The notes under the pieces were generated by a model. It was not told where the DNA came from. It saw only the letters and a list, made by a program, of their open reading frames with translations, and did no database searches. Source: Hydrogenophaga sp040372165 (lineage in GTDB: Bacteria > Pseudomonadota > Gammaproteobacteria > Burkholderiales > Burkholderiaceae_C). Taken from it: a DNA stretch of 64,000 bases. Positions 17,653 through 26,746 of the stretch are shown one piece after another (position 1 is the first letter of the stretch; each line of letters begins with the position of its first letter). The stretch lies in assembly GCF_040372165.1 (NCBI RefSeq), contig NZ_BAABWG010000003.1:620001-684000 (forward strand), written 5' to 3'. The position numbers and the translations under genes were made by a program.

Positions 17653-18294
17653 TCAAGCGCCTTCGCCCACATACGGGTTGAAGCGGCGCTCTTCGCCAAA
17701 CGTGCTCTCCGGGCCGTGGCCTGGAATGAACACGGTGTCGTCACCCATGGGCCACAGGCGCTCGCGAATGCTGTCGAGCAGTTGCTGGTGGTTGCCCTGC
17801 GGAAAATCTGTGCGACCAATGCTGCCGGCAAACAGCACATCCCCCACGAAGGCGCGTTTGATGTCGGGCGAATGGAACACCACATGGCCGGGGGTGTGGC
17901 CGGGGCAATGGCGCACGTTCAGTGTGGCGTTGCCAATCTTGACCGTATCGCCGTCCTTGAGCCACTGCGTGGGCGTGAAAGGCTCGGATGGCGGGAAGCC
18001 GAAGCGCTGGCTTTGCTCTGCCAGGCCGTCAATCCAGAACTGGTCGCCCGGATGCGGGCCAATGATGGGCAGCGACAGGCGCCTGGCAAGCTCGGCCGTG
18101 CCGCCGGCGTGGTCGATGTGGGCGTGCGTGAGCCAGATGGCCTTGATGGTCACGCCCAGTTCACGGGCCACCTCTTCGAGGTGGTCCAGCTCGCCACCGG
18201 GATCGATGACGGCTGCGTCCATGGTTTCGTCACACCAGACGATGGAGCAGTTCTGGGCAAAGGGTGTGACGGGAACGGTACGGTATTCAAGCAT
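17653..18294 (-). CDS. MBL-fold metallo-hydrolase, YcbL/glyoxalase-II-like
   Basis: 213 residues, the length of YcbL. Binuclear metal motifs are complete: H57-x-H59-x-D61-H62 (LTHAHIDHAGG), H in CPGHTPGHVVFH, D in FVGDVLFAGSIGRTDF and the final H in PGHGPESTFGEERRFNPYV. It likely hydrolyses a thioester such as S-lactoylglutathione or a related compound. It converges with the M48 gene, seven bases apart, and lies downstream of the CoA-transferase gene on the same strand. Confidence 0.88.
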   Translation of the reverse strand: MLEYRTVPVTPFAQNCSIVWCDETMDAAVIDPGGELDHLEEVARELGVTIKAIWLTHAHIDHAGGTAELARRLSLPIIGPHPGDQFWIDGLAEQSQRFGFPPSEPFTPTQWLKDGDTVKIGNATLNVRHCPGHTPGHVVFHSPDIKRAFVGDVLFAGSIGRTDFPQGNHQQLLDSIRERLWPMGDDTVFIPGHGPESTFGEERRFNPYVGEGA

Positions 18295-18342
18295 GGGGAA
18301 TGTCGTCTGGAGTCAGGGCGGCGCGGTGTGCCGTGTCGGGAT

Positions 18343-19563
18343 TCAACCCACCAGCTTGCGCTCGCGCAATTGGGCAATGTCGTCTTCGCTGCGGCCCAGG
18401 GCACGCAGGATCTCGTCGGTATTTTCGCCCAGATGGGGGGCTGCGCGCCGAACGCTGCCGGGAGTCCCTGACAGCTTGGGGACGATGCCGGGCACTTCCA
18501 CCTCGTAGCCGTCGCGCGTTTGCTGGGTGAGGATCATGTCGCGGGCACGATAGTGCGGGTCTTCGGCGATGTCCTTGGCCGTATAGATGCGACCCACTGG
18601 CACCTCGGCTGCCGACAACACCTGCAACACCTCATCCACCGTCCGCGCCGATGTCCATTCGCCGATGGCACCGTCCACCTCCACGATGTTGGCCACACGG
18701 CCGGTGTTGGTGGCCAGGTCTTCGCGTTCGGCCATGTCGGGCCGGTCAATCGCCACCATCAGGCGCTTGAAGATGCTGTCGCCGTTGCCAGCCACCAGCA
18801 CCTGTCCGTCGGTGCAGCGGTAAGCGTTCGATGGCGCGATGCCCGGCAGGGCGCTGCCAGCCGGTTGGCGCACTTCGCCAAAGGCGCTGTATTCGGGCAG
18901 CAGACTTTCCATCACGTTGAACACCGCCTCATGCAAGGCGACGTCGATGACCTGGCCCTTTCCGCTCACATGGCGGTGCTGCAAGGCGGCCAGCACGCCG
19001 ATGACGCCGTGCAGCGAGGCGAGCGTGTCGCCAATGGAAATACCGCATCGCACCGGCACACGCCCGGGTTCGCCGCTGAGGTGGCGCAGTCCGCCCATGG
19101 CTTCACCCACCACGCCAAAGCCCGGCTTGTCGCGGTAAGGGCCGGTCTGCCCGTAGCCCGAGACGCGCAGCATGATCAGGCCAGGGTTGGCGGCCGACAG
19201 ACTGTCGTAGTCCATGCCCCAGTTTTCCAGCGTGCCGGGGCGAAAGTTCTCCACCAGAATGTCGGCCTGGTCGATCAGTTCGCGTGCGATGGCCTGACCT
19301 TCAGCTTGTCGCAAATCCAGCGCAATCGACTGCTTGTTGCGCGACTGGACTTGCCACCACACAGACGTGCCGTCCTTGATCAGCCGCCATTGGCGCAATG
19401 GGTCGCCCTTGCCGGGTGGTTCGATCTTGATGACCTCGGCGCCAAAGTCGCCCAGGGTCTTGGCCGCGAAAGGGCCTGCGATAAGCTGGCCCATCTCGAC
19501 GACTTTGAGGCCGGAGAGTGGGCCGGAGGTGTGGGAAGTTGTCATTGGCTCTGGCATGGACAA
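18343..19563 (-). CDS. CaiB/BaiF family III CoA-transferase
   Basis: 406 residues, standard for the family. Recognised by LSGLKVVEMGQLIAGPFAAK, DFGAEVIKIEPPGKGDPLR, the RNKQSIALDLR segment and VENFRPGTLENWGMDY. The SGYGQTGPYRDKPGFGVVGEAMGG stretch (residues about 135-158, split in the family alignment) is like that of dicarboxylate-CoA transferases. It would move CoA between an acyl-CoA donor and a free acid. Substrates cannot be read from sequence, and no neighbour points to a pathway. Confidence 0.85.
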   Translation of the reverse strand: MSMPEPMTTSHTSGPLSGLKVVEMGQLIAGPFAAKTLGDFGAEVIKIEPPGKGDPLRQWRLIKDGTSVWWQVQSRNKQSIALDLRQAEGQAIARELIDQADILVENFRPGTLENWGMDYDSLSAANPGLIMLRVSGYGQTGPYRDKPGFGVVGEAMGGLRHLSGEPGRVPVRCGISIGDTLASLHGVIGVLAALQHRHVSGKGQVIDVALHEAVFNVMESLLPEYSAFGEVRQPAGSALPGIAPSNAYRCTDGQVLVAGNGDSIFKRLMVAIDRPDMAEREDLATNTGRVANIVEVDGAIGEWTSARTVDEVLQVLSAAEVPVGRIYTAKDIAEDPHYRARDMILTQQTRDGYEVEVPGIVPKLSGTPGSVRRAAPHLGENTDEILRALGRSEDDIAQLRERKLVG

Positions 19564-19596
19564 GCCCCTTTTCGATTCCCGCTTGCTGGGCGCGGT

Positions 19597-20403
19597 TTAC
19601 AGCTGCGTGTCGTACTCAATGGTCAGCGGGGCGTGGTCGCTGAACTTCTCGCCTTTGTAGATGGCTTCTGTGCGCGCCAGGTCCGCCATGCCCGCGGTGG
19701 CCAGGTGATAGTCCAGCCGCCAGCCCACGTTCTTCGCATAGGCCTGTCCACGGTTGCTCCACCACGTGTAGCACTCGTCTGTGGCCTCGGGCTTGAGGCG
19801 TCGATAGACATCGTGCAAGCCACCTTTGGTCAGCAGCTTGGTCATCCACTCGCGCTCTTCCGGCAGGAAACCGCTGTTCTTCTGGTTGGATTTCCAGTTT
19901 TTCAGGTCCATGTTCTGGTGGGCGATGTTGATGTCGCCACAGAGCACGAATTCGCGCTGCTTCTTGAGCTTCTGCAGGTGGGGGTAGACCAGATCGAGGA
20001 AGCGGTATTTCGCCTCCTGGCGCTCTTCGCCAGAGGAGCCACTGGGAAAGTAGGAGCTGATGATGGAAAGCTTTCGCGCAGGGGTGTCGAAACGCAGCTC
20101 GACGTAACGGCCTTCGGCATCGAACTCGCCCTGGTCAAAGCCGATGCGGACATCGCTGGGTTCCAGACGGGAGTAGACACCCACCCCCGAGTAACCCTTG
20201 CGCGTCTGGGCAAACTGGAAATACCCCTTGAGGCCGGCCAGTTCTTCGAACTTGCCCTCCACGTCGGGCGCCTGTGCCTTGACTTCCTGCACGCAAATAC
20301 AATCAGGTTGGTGTTTTTCCAGCCAGGGGACGAGCCCCTTGTTGGTGGCCGAACGGATGCCGTTGAGGTTGAGGCTGGTAAGTTTGAACAAGGATTTCCC
20401 CAT
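19597..20403 (-). CDS. xth: Exodeoxyribonuclease III
   Basis: 268 residues. EEP-fold AP endonuclease/3'-5' exonuclease of base excision repair. Catalytic features: metal-binding E40 in CVQEVKA, the tyrosine/SYFPSG strand, D and N in CGDINIAHQNMDLKNW, and the terminal histidine in SDHAPLTIEY. The start ATG (20401-20403 on the minus strand) shares its bases with the pyrE start on the opposite strand. A TTG five codons in is an alternative. The gene pair is commonly adjacent in betaproteobacteria (from memory). Confidence 0.93.
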   Translation of the reverse strand: MGKSLFKLTSLNLNGIRSATNKGLVPWLEKHQPDCICVQEVKAQAPDVEGKFEELAGLKGYFQFAQTRKGYSGVGVYSRLEPSDVRIGFDQGEFDAEGRYVELRFDTPARKLSIISSYFPSGSSGEERQEAKYRFLDLVYPHLQKLKKQREFVLCGDINIAHQNMDLKNWKSNQKNSGFLPEEREWMTKLLTKGGLHDVYRRLKPEATDECYTWWSNRGQAYAKNVGWRLDYHLATAGMADLARTEAIYKGEKFSDHAPLTIEYDTQL

Positions 20404-21106
20404 GGTTTCGCAAGCAGCGCAGAGTCAGGATGGCGCATTGGCGCAGGATTTCGTCCAGTTTTGTGTGGACGCAGGTGTCCTGCGGTTTGGTGAGTTCAAG
20501 ACCAAGGCTGGTCGGATGTCGCCCTATTTCTTCAATGCCGGCCTGTTCGATGACGGGGCCAAGCTCGGGCGTCTTGCCCAATTTTATGCACAAGCCTTGC
20601 TCGCCAGTGGCATCGAATTCGACATGATCTTCGGCCCGGCCTACAAGGGCATTCCGCTGGCCGCAGCCGTGTCTGTCGAGCTGGCCAGGGTGGGGCACAA
20701 CAAACCTTTTGCCTACAACAGAAAAGAAGCGAAAGACCATGGCGAAGGCGGAACCATGGTGGGCGCCAAGCTCGCTGGCCGTGTACTGATCGTCGATGAC
20801 GTGATGAGTGCTGGCACGGCAGCGCGGGAGTCCATTGCCTTGATCAAGGCAGCGGGCGCTACCCCTTACGCCATGGCCATCGCGCTGGATCGGCAGGAGA
20901 AAGCCACCGAAGTGGGGGCAGATGGCGATATTCGTGATTTGAACCACAGTGCAGTGCAGTATGTACGCGACGAGCTGGGCCTGAAGGTCTGCACCATTGC
21001 GACCTTGGCCGATTTGTTGCAGTATCTGGAATCAAAAGACGTACCTGCGCTTGCGGAGCATCGTGCTCGCGTGCTTGCCTATCGGGAGCGCTACGGCGTC
21101 AGCTAA
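20402..21106 (+). CDS. pyrE: Orotate phosphoribosyltransferase
   Basis: 234 residues. Converts orotate and PRPP to OMP in pyrimidine synthesis. It aligns with E. coli PyrE through VLRFGEFKTKAGRMSPYFFN, FGPAYKGIPLAAAVS, YNRKEAKDHGEGG and the PRPP loop VLIVDDVMSAGTAARES. The start at 20402 gives an N-terminus about 20 residues longer than E. coli's. AAGGA about seven bases upstream, lying inside the xth coding sequence on the other strand, supports it. It is followed by a DUF4124 gene. Confidence 0.94.
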   Translation: MVSQAAQSQDGALAQDFVQFCVDAGVLRFGEFKTKAGRMSPYFFNAGLFDDGAKLGRLAQFYAQALLASGIEFDMIFGPAYKGIPLAAAVSVELARVGHNKPFAYNRKEAKDHGEGGTMVGAKLAGRVLIVDDVMSAGTAARESIALIKAAGATPYAMAIALDRQEKATEVGADGDIRDLNHSAVQYVRDELGLKVCTIATLADLLQYLESKDVPALAEHRARVLAYRERYGVS

Positions 21107-21123
21107 AGGAGTTTGTTCTGTCT

Positions 21124-21861
21124 TTGCTCTCGACATCCTTCTGGGAACACCGACTGCGTGGCCTGCCATTGACGGGGCTCATGGCTGCCTGGCTGGTGGT
21201 GCCTGCAGCGGATGCATGGGCTCAGAAGTCGACCCTCAACGGAGGCATCTACACCTGTGTGGATGACAGCGGCCGGCGCCTGACCTCTGACCGTCCGATC
21301 AGGGCCTGTCTGGACAGGGAGCAAAAGGTTCTGGGCAGCAATGGCGCCGTGATTCGCGTGGTGCCTCCGAGCTACACAGGCGCCGAGCGGGACGCGATCA
21401 AGGCAGAGAAGCGGGCGCTGCGTGAAGAACGCGCCCGACTGGAAGAAGAAAAACGCCAGAACAGGGCCCTGCTTTCCCGTTACCCCAACAAGGCGCTTCA
21501 CGACAAGGCGCGCAGCGACGCACTCGTCCAGATCGATGAGGTGATCGGCGCCGTGGTCAAGCGCGGCACGGATCTGGAGGGCGAGCACAAAGAAATCAAG
21601 ACTGAGCTGGAGTTCTACCAGGGGGACGCCACCAAGGCGCCGCCATGGCTGCAACGCAAGCTGGAAGACAATTTGCAGCAGCAGAAGATCCAGCAGCAGT
21701 TCATGATGGACCAGGTGGCGGAGAAGTCGCGCATCAATGTCCGGTTTGACGAAGAGCTGGCGCGCCTGCGCAAGTTGTGGATCCAGTACGGCTACAAGAA
21801 CGCGGAGAGTACCGTTGCCCAGCCGGAAAAGAACGGGGCAGGCACCGCTTCGGCCAACTGA
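21124..21861 (+). CDS. DUF4124-domain exported protein with coiled coil
   Basis: 245 residues from a TTG start; AAAGGAG lies 12 bases upstream. An in-frame CTG at 21118 would give better spacing, so the exact start is open. Residues 1-34 form a signal peptide ending AADAWAQ. A DUF4124 domain follows (GGIYTCVDDSGRRLTSDRPI), then a long charged coiled coil (about 90-210, with EKRALREERARLEEEKRQ). Probably periplasmic; function unknown. It follows pyrE by 17 bases and ends before a strong terminator. Confidence 0.8.
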   Translation: MLSTSFWEHRLRGLPLTGLMAAWLVVPAADAWAQKSTLNGGIYTCVDDSGRRLTSDRPIRACLDREQKVLGSNGAVIRVVPPSYTGAERDAIKAEKRALREERARLEEEKRQNRALLSRYPNKALHDKARSDALVQIDEVIGAVVKRGTDLEGEHKEIKTELEFYQGDATKAPPWLQRKLEDNLQQQKIQQQFMMDQVAEKSRINVRFDEELARLRKLWIQYGYKNAESTVAQPEKNGAGTASAN

Positions 21862-21902
21862 AGGCCGGTTCAGCCGAGATCCACGAACACAAACACAAAC
21901 GC

Positions 21903-21931
21903 AAAAAGGGGCGCCTCAAGCGCCCCTTTTT
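21903..21931. terminator. Bidirectional Rho-independent terminator
   Basis: AAAAAGGGGCGC, loop CTCAA, GCGCCCCTTTTT. It has a perfect stem and T-tracts in both directions, between the convergent DUF4124 and gatB genes, so it can end both transcripts. Confidence 0.93.
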
Positions 21932-21982
21932 CATTTTCACCTTGTTTTTGTTGCCTGCTGAGTCGGCGGCGCAGCGGCTTCC

Positions 21983-23455
21983 TCAGCCCTGTTCGAGCTT
22001 TTGGCGCAAGGTCTCATTGACGGCCTGCGGGTTGGCCTTGCCTCGACTGGCCTTCATCACCTGCCCGACCAGTGCGTTGAACGCCTTGTCCTTGCCGGCG
22101 CGGAACTGCTCGACCATCGGGGCGTTGGCGGCCATGACTTCCTCGATGATCTTCTCGAGCTCGCCGCTGTCGTTCATCTGCTTGAGGCCCTTGGCTTCGA
22201 TCAAGGCGTCCACGTCGTCGCCTTCACCCTTCCACAGCGCATCAAACACCTGCTTGCCCGCGTTGTTGGAAATGGTGCCGTCGGCGATACGTCCCACCAT
22301 GGTGGCCAGCTTCGCGGCCTTGACCGGCACCGCTTCCATCGCGATCTCGTCGATGTTCAGGCGGCGTGAGACCTCGCCCATGATCCAGTTGCTCACCAGT
22401 TTGGCCTGCCCACTGGTCTTGGCCGCTTCTTCGAAGTAGCTGGCCATGGCAGGGCTCTGGGTCAGGGTGGTGGCGTCGTACTCGGGCAGCCCGTAGTCGG
22501 CCACCAGGCGTTCGGCCATGGCGCGGGGCAGCTCAGGCATGGCGGCCTTGACCTCGTCCACCCAGCTGCGCTCGATGGCCAGGGGGGGCAGATCCGGGTC
22601 GGGGAAGTAGCGGTAGTCGGCCGCGTCTTCCTTGGTGCGCATGGCGCGGGTCTCGCCGGTGTCCGGGTCGAACAGCACCGTGGCCTGCTCGATCTCGTAG
22701 CCGTCCTCGATACGGTCGATCTGCCAGCGGATTTCGAAGTCGATCGCCTGCTGCATGAACTTGAACGAGTTCAGGTTCTTGATTTCGCGGCGGGTGCCCA
22801 GCGGGTCGCCCGGTTTGCGCACCGAGACGTTGGCGTCGCAACGGAACGAGCCTTCCTGCATGTTGCCGTCGCAGATGCCGATCCAGGTGACGATTTTGTG
22901 CAGTTCTTTGGCATAAGCCACCGCTTCGGCACTCGAGCGGATGTCCGGCTCGGTCACGATTTCCAGCAGCGGTGTGCCGGCGCGGTTCAGGTCGATGCCT
23001 GACAGACCATGGAAGTCTTCGTGCAGCGATTTGCCGGCGTCTTCCTCCAGGTGGGCGCGCACCAGGCGCACGGTCTTCTTTTCTTCGCCGAGGTAGAACG
23101 ATACCTCGCCGCCTTGGACCACCGGAATTTCGAACTGGCTGATCTGGTAGCCCTTGGGCAGATCGGGGTAAAAGTAGTTCTTGCGGGCAAACACGCTTTC
23201 TTCGGCCACGTGCGAGCCCACGGCCAGACCGAATCGGATGGCACAGGCCACGGCTTCACGGTTCATCACCGGCAGCGTGCCGGGCAAGGCCAGGTCAACC
23301 GCACAGGCCTGGGTGTTGGGCTCGGCGCCGAAGGCGGTGGACGCGCGGCTGAAGATCTTGCTCTGGGTGGCCAGCTGCGCATGGGTCTCAAAGCCGATCA
23401 CGACTTCATAACCCTGGACCAGCAGCGTGGCTTCTTTTTTGACTTTCTGGTTCAT
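21983..23455 (-). CDS. gatB: Asp/Glu-tRNA amidotransferase subunit B
   Basis: 490 residues. Kinase and tRNA-binding subunit of GatCAB, which amidates Glu-tRNA(Gln) and/or Asp-tRNA(Asn). Typical features: YEVVIGFETHAQL, the RKNYFYPDLPKGYQISQ motif, DLNRAGTPLLEIVTEPD and DYRYFPDPDLPP, then the C-terminal YqeY-like helical domain ending VNETLRQKLEQG. The start at 23455 has GAGGAA about seven bases upstream. The upstream in-frame ATG at 23470 lacks one. It lies 11 bases after gatA in a gatC-gatA-gatB operon. Confidence 0.96.
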   Translation of the reverse strand: MNQKVKKEATLLVQGYEVVIGFETHAQLATQSKIFSRASTAFGAEPNTQACAVDLALPGTLPVMNREAVACAIRFGLAVGSHVAEESVFARKNYFYPDLPKGYQISQFEIPVVQGGEVSFYLGEEKKTVRLVRAHLEEDAGKSLHEDFHGLSGIDLNRAGTPLLEIVTEPDIRSSAEAVAYAKELHKIVTWIGICDGNMQEGSFRCDANVSVRKPGDPLGTRREIKNLNSFKFMQQAIDFEIRWQIDRIEDGYEIEQATVLFDPDTGETRAMRTKEDAADYRYFPDPDLPPLAIERSWVDEVKAAMPELPRAMAERLVADYGLPEYDATTLTQSPAMASYFEEAAKTSGQAKLVSNWIMGEVSRRLNIDEIAMEAVPVKAAKLATMVGRIADGTISNNAGKQVFDALWKGEGDDVDALIEAKGLKQMNDSGELEKIIEEVMAANAPMVEQFRAGKDKAFNALVGQVMKASRGKANPQAVNETLRQKLEQG

Positions 23456-23466
23456 CTTGATTCCTC

Positions 23467-24963
23467 TCAATACCCTGCTGGCGTTTTCAGATGCCAGTCG
23501 GTTGCCTGCTGGAAGGCATGGGCCGTCTGCAGCAAAGAGGCTTCCTGGAAGTAATTGCCCACCAGTTGAAGGCCTACGGGCATGTTGCCTTCGCCGAAAC
23601 CGGCGGGCACGCTCATGCCGGGCAGGCCGGCCAGAGAGGTTGGCAGGGTGAAGATGTCGGCCAGGTAGTTGGCCACCGGGTCGTCGCTGTTCTCACCAAT
23701 TTTCCAGGCCACCGAAGGCGCCACGGGGCCGGCGATGACGTCGCACTGGGTGAAGGCTTGCTGGAAATCCTGGGCGATCAGGCGGCGGATCTGCTGGGCC
23801 TTGATGTAGTAGGCGTCGTAGTAGCCGTGTGAGAGCACATAGGTGCCGATCATGATGCGGCGCTGAACTTCCTCACCAAACGCTTCGCTGCGGGACTTTT
23901 TGTACATGTCGAGCAGGTCGTCGTAGTCCTTGGCGCGGTGGCCGAACTTCACGCCGTCAAAGCGGCTGAGGTTGGAGCTGGCCTCGGCCGGGGCAATGAT
24001 GTAGTACACGGGAATCGACAGCTCGGTGCGGGGCAGGGAGATGTCCACCAGGGTGGCGCCCAGCTTTTCGTATTCGGCCAGGGCTGCACGCACGGCAGTG
24101 TCGACGTCGGCCTTGAGGCCTTCACCGAAGAACTCTTTGGGCAGACCGATGCGCAGGCCCTTGAGCGGTTGTGCGGCGTCGGCGCCTTCCCGTGGCTGTC
24201 CCAGCAGGCGGCTGTAGTCCTCGGCGGGGTGGTCCAGGCTGGTGGAATCGCGGTCGAGGTCGGGGCCGGCCATGGCCGAGAGCAGCAGGGCACAGTCAGC
24301 GGCCGAGCGGGCCATGGGGCCGGCCTGGTCGAGGCTGGAGGCGAAGGCCACCATGCCGTAACGTGAGCAACGACCGTAGGTGGGCTTGATGCCGGTGATG
24401 CCACAGAATGCAGCTGGCTGACGAATCGAGCCGCCGGTGTCGGTGCCGGTCACGGCCGGTGCCAGTCCTGCGGCCACGGCCACGGCTGAGCCACCAGAGG
24501 AGCCGCCGGGCACGCGGCTCGTGTCCCAGGGGTTGTGGGCCGGCGCGTAGGCCGAGTTGTCGTTGCCCGAACCCATGGCGAACTCGTCGCAGTTGAGTTT
24601 GCCCAGGCTCACGGCGCCAGCCCCGGCCAGCTTGTCCACCACGGTGGCATCGAACGGGCTCTGGTAGCCCTCCAGCATCTTTGAGCCGGCAGTGGTGGGG
24701 AAATCCTTGGTGACGAAGATGTCCTTGTGCGCGAGGGGCACGCCCAGCAAGGGGGCGGTTTCGCCGGCGTCGCGGCGGGCGTCGGCGGCTTTGGCCTGGG
24801 CCAGGGTCACCTCCGGATTGAGGTGCAGAAAAGCACCCAGGGGTTCGTGGGCTTTGGCGCGGGCCAGGAAATGCTCGGCCGCTTCGGTGGCGGAGGTTTG
24901 CTTGGCGGCGATGGCGGCGGCCAGTTCGGCCACTCCCATGTCATGCAGTTGTTTGTCGCTCAT
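23467..24963 (-). CDS. gatA: Asp/Glu-tRNA amidotransferase subunit A
   Basis: 498 residues. Amidase-signature enzyme that supplies ammonia from glutamine for the transamidation. The catalytic Ser-cisSer-Lys triad is visible: lysine in GVPLAHKDIFVT and the serines in GGSSGGSAVAVAAG and TGTDTGGSIRQPA. Standard length. It follows gatC by 85 bases and precedes gatB by 11. Confidence 0.96.
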   Translation of the reverse strand: MSDKQLHDMGVAELAAAIAAKQTSATEAAEHFLARAKAHEPLGAFLHLNPEVTLAQAKAADARRDAGETAPLLGVPLAHKDIFVTKDFPTTAGSKMLEGYQSPFDATVVDKLAGAGAVSLGKLNCDEFAMGSGNDNSAYAPAHNPWDTSRVPGGSSGGSAVAVAAGLAPAVTGTDTGGSIRQPAAFCGITGIKPTYGRCSRYGMVAFASSLDQAGPMARSAADCALLLSAMAGPDLDRDSTSLDHPAEDYSRLLGQPREGADAAQPLKGLRIGLPKEFFGEGLKADVDTAVRAALAEYEKLGATLVDISLPRTELSIPVYYIIAPAEASSNLSRFDGVKFGHRAKDYDDLLDMYKKSRSEAFGEEVQRRIMIGTYVLSHGYYDAYYIKAQQIRRLIAQDFQQAFTQCDVIAGPVAPSVAWKIGENSDDPVANYLADIFTLPTSLAGLPGMSVPAGFGEGNMPVGLQLVGNYFQEASLLQTAHAFQQATDWHLKTPAGY

Positions 24964-25048
24964 TGACGGGTTTCCTTGTGCCGGGCGGTGTTGGACAGGC
25001 CAGGCATGGGGGAGACGTGAAACGGGATCGATTCAGCAGGAATGGTGC

Positions 25049-25348
25049 TTACTCGATGACCTTGGGCACCAGGAACAGGCCGCGCTCGACGGACGGCGCG
25101 CTTTTCTGGTTGGCCTCGCGGTTGTCGGGCTCGCTGGCCAAGTCCGGCCGCAGGCGCAGCGTCACATGGTCGATGACCGCTGTGGGGTGGGCCAGAGGGG
25201 CGACATCGGTGGTGTCGACCGCTTTCATCTGTTCAACGATGTCAAAGAAGCCGTTGAGCTGGCTGAGCATGCGCTCGCTGTGCTCTTCGGTGAGTTCGAG
25301 GCGGGCCAGATGGGCGATCCGCCCGATGTCGGAGGACGTCAGGGACAT
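25049..25348 (-). CDS. gatC: Asp/Glu-tRNA amidotransferase subunit C
   Basis: 99 residues, usual length. Recognised by IGRIAHLARLELTEEHSE near the N-terminus and the DTTDVAPLAHP segment. It tethers and stabilises the GatA-GatB pair. First gene of the gatCAB operon, divergent from mreB across a 260-base gap that should hold both promoters. Confidence 0.94.
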   Translation of the reverse strand: MSLTSSDIGRIAHLARLELTEEHSERMLSQLNGFFDIVEQMKAVDTTDVAPLAHPTAVIDHVTLRLRPDLASEPDNREANQKSAPSVERGLFLVPKVIE

Positions 25349-25608
25349 GGGGAGAAAAGGCTCCGTTGGGATGGGGGTGGTGCGGCGGCAGGCCTGATCG
25401 GGCTGAAACCGTGTGTAAACCCGCGGTTTCCGACGCCAATCCCCTCATTGGTGCACAAGTGATACGTTATTATCCAAGGTTTCATGGCCGAGTCTGCCAA
25501 GGGGCAGCCATGCGCCATTGGATCTTCGTCCAAATCAGAACAATTTTGTCTTGCTCTGGACCCCTGCTGGCCCTTTGAGGCCAGTGTGTCCATTTTCGGA
25601 TTCTCGAC

Positions 25609-26652
25609 ATGTTTGAAGCGTTCCGTCGGCAGTTTTCGTCCGACCTGGCCATCGACCTCGGTACGGCCAATACCCTGATCTACGTCCGCGGCAAGGGCAT
25701 TGTGCTGGACGAGCCATCGGTGGTGTCCATTCGTCACGAGGGTGGCCCGCAAGGCAAGAAAACCATTCAGGCAGTTGGCCATGAGGCCAAGGCCATGCTG
25801 GGCAAGGTGCCGGGCAACATCGAGGCCATTCGCCCGATGAAAGACGGCGTGATCGCCGACTTCACCGTCACCGAGCAGATGCTCAAGCAGTTCATCAAGA
25901 TGGTCCACCCCCGCTCGATGTTCAAGCCGAGCCCCCGGATCATCATTTGTGTGCCTTGTGGCTCCACTCAGGTCGAGCGACGCGCCATTCGCGAATCGGC
26001 GCTGGGTGCCGGCGCTTCTGAGGTCTACCTGATCGAGGAACCCATGGCTGCGGCCATCGGTGCCGGCCTGCCCGTCTCCGACGCGTCCGGCTCCATGGTG
26101 GTCGACATCGGTGGTGGCACCACCGAGGTGGGCGTGATTTCCCTGGGCGGCATGGTCTACAAGGGCAGTGTGCGCGTTGGGGGTGACCGTTTCGACGAAG
26201 CCATCATTGCCTACATCCGCCGCAACTACGGCATGCTCATCGGTGACCCGACGGCTGAAGCCATCAAGAAGGAAATCGGCTCTGCTTTCCCGGGCAGCGA
26301 AGTCAAGGAAATCGAAGTCAAGGGTCGCAACCTGTCTGAAGGTGTGCCACGCAGCTTCACCATTTCCAGCAACGAAATTCTCGAAGCCCTGACCGATCCG
26401 CTCAACAACATCGTCTCGGCCGTCAAGGACGCGCTGGAGCACACCCCGCCCGAGCTGGGTGCCGACATTGCCGAGCGCGGCATGATGCTCACCGGTGGTG
26501 GTGCATTGCTGCGTGACCTGGACCGCCTGCTGGCCGAGGAAACCGGCCTGCCGGTGCTGGTGGCTGAAGAACCCCTGACCTGTGTGGTGCGTGGTTGCGG
26601 CATGGCCCTGGAGCGCATGGAGCGCCTGGGCACCATCTTCACCAACGAGTAA
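25609..26652 (+). CDS. mreB: Rod-shape actin homologue MreB
   Basis: 347 residues, exact MreB length. Actin/HSP70-fold ATPase that organises the elongation machinery at the inner membrane. Visible motifs: phosphate-1 DLAIDLGTANTLIY, phosphate-2 VVDIGGGTTEVGVISLGG, adenosine motif GMMLTGGGALLRDLD and the connect motifs. First gene of an mreBCD-mrdA operon. Confidence 0.97.
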   Translation: MFEAFRRQFSSDLAIDLGTANTLIYVRGKGIVLDEPSVVSIRHEGGPQGKKTIQAVGHEAKAMLGKVPGNIEAIRPMKDGVIADFTVTEQMLKQFIKMVHPRSMFKPSPRIIICVPCGSTQVERRAIRESALGAGASEVYLIEEPMAAAIGAGLPVSDASGSMVVDIGGGTTEVGVISLGGMVYKGSVRVGGDRFDEAIIAYIRRNYGMLIGDPTAEAIKKEIGSAFPGSEVKEIEVKGRNLSEGVPRSFTISSNEILEALTDPLNNIVSAVKDALEHTPPELGADIAERGMMLTGGGALLRDLDRLLAEETGLPVLVAEEPLTCVVRGCGMALERMERLGTIFTNE

Positions 26653-26660
26653 TGTTCCAT

Positions 26661-26683
26661 GGCGGCGTGCTCCTGACGCCGCC
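26661..26683 (+). promoter_or_regulatory. Perfect hairpin between mreB and mreC
   Basis: Eight-base perfect stem GGCGGCGT/ACGCCGCC with a seven-base loop, nine bases after the mreB stop and with no T-tract. It is more likely an mRNA-stabilising or attenuating hairpin that sets mreB above mreC than a full terminator. Confidence 0.5.
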
Positions 26684-26746
26684 AGCCTGTCCAGCCGCAC
26701 AGCCAGCAGATCAATCAGACGCGATCGACGGATACACCAACGAAAC

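Noticed and set aside
18520..20493. 657-codon ORF antisense to the CoA-transferase and xth
   Set aside because: Shadow of two clearly identified genes.
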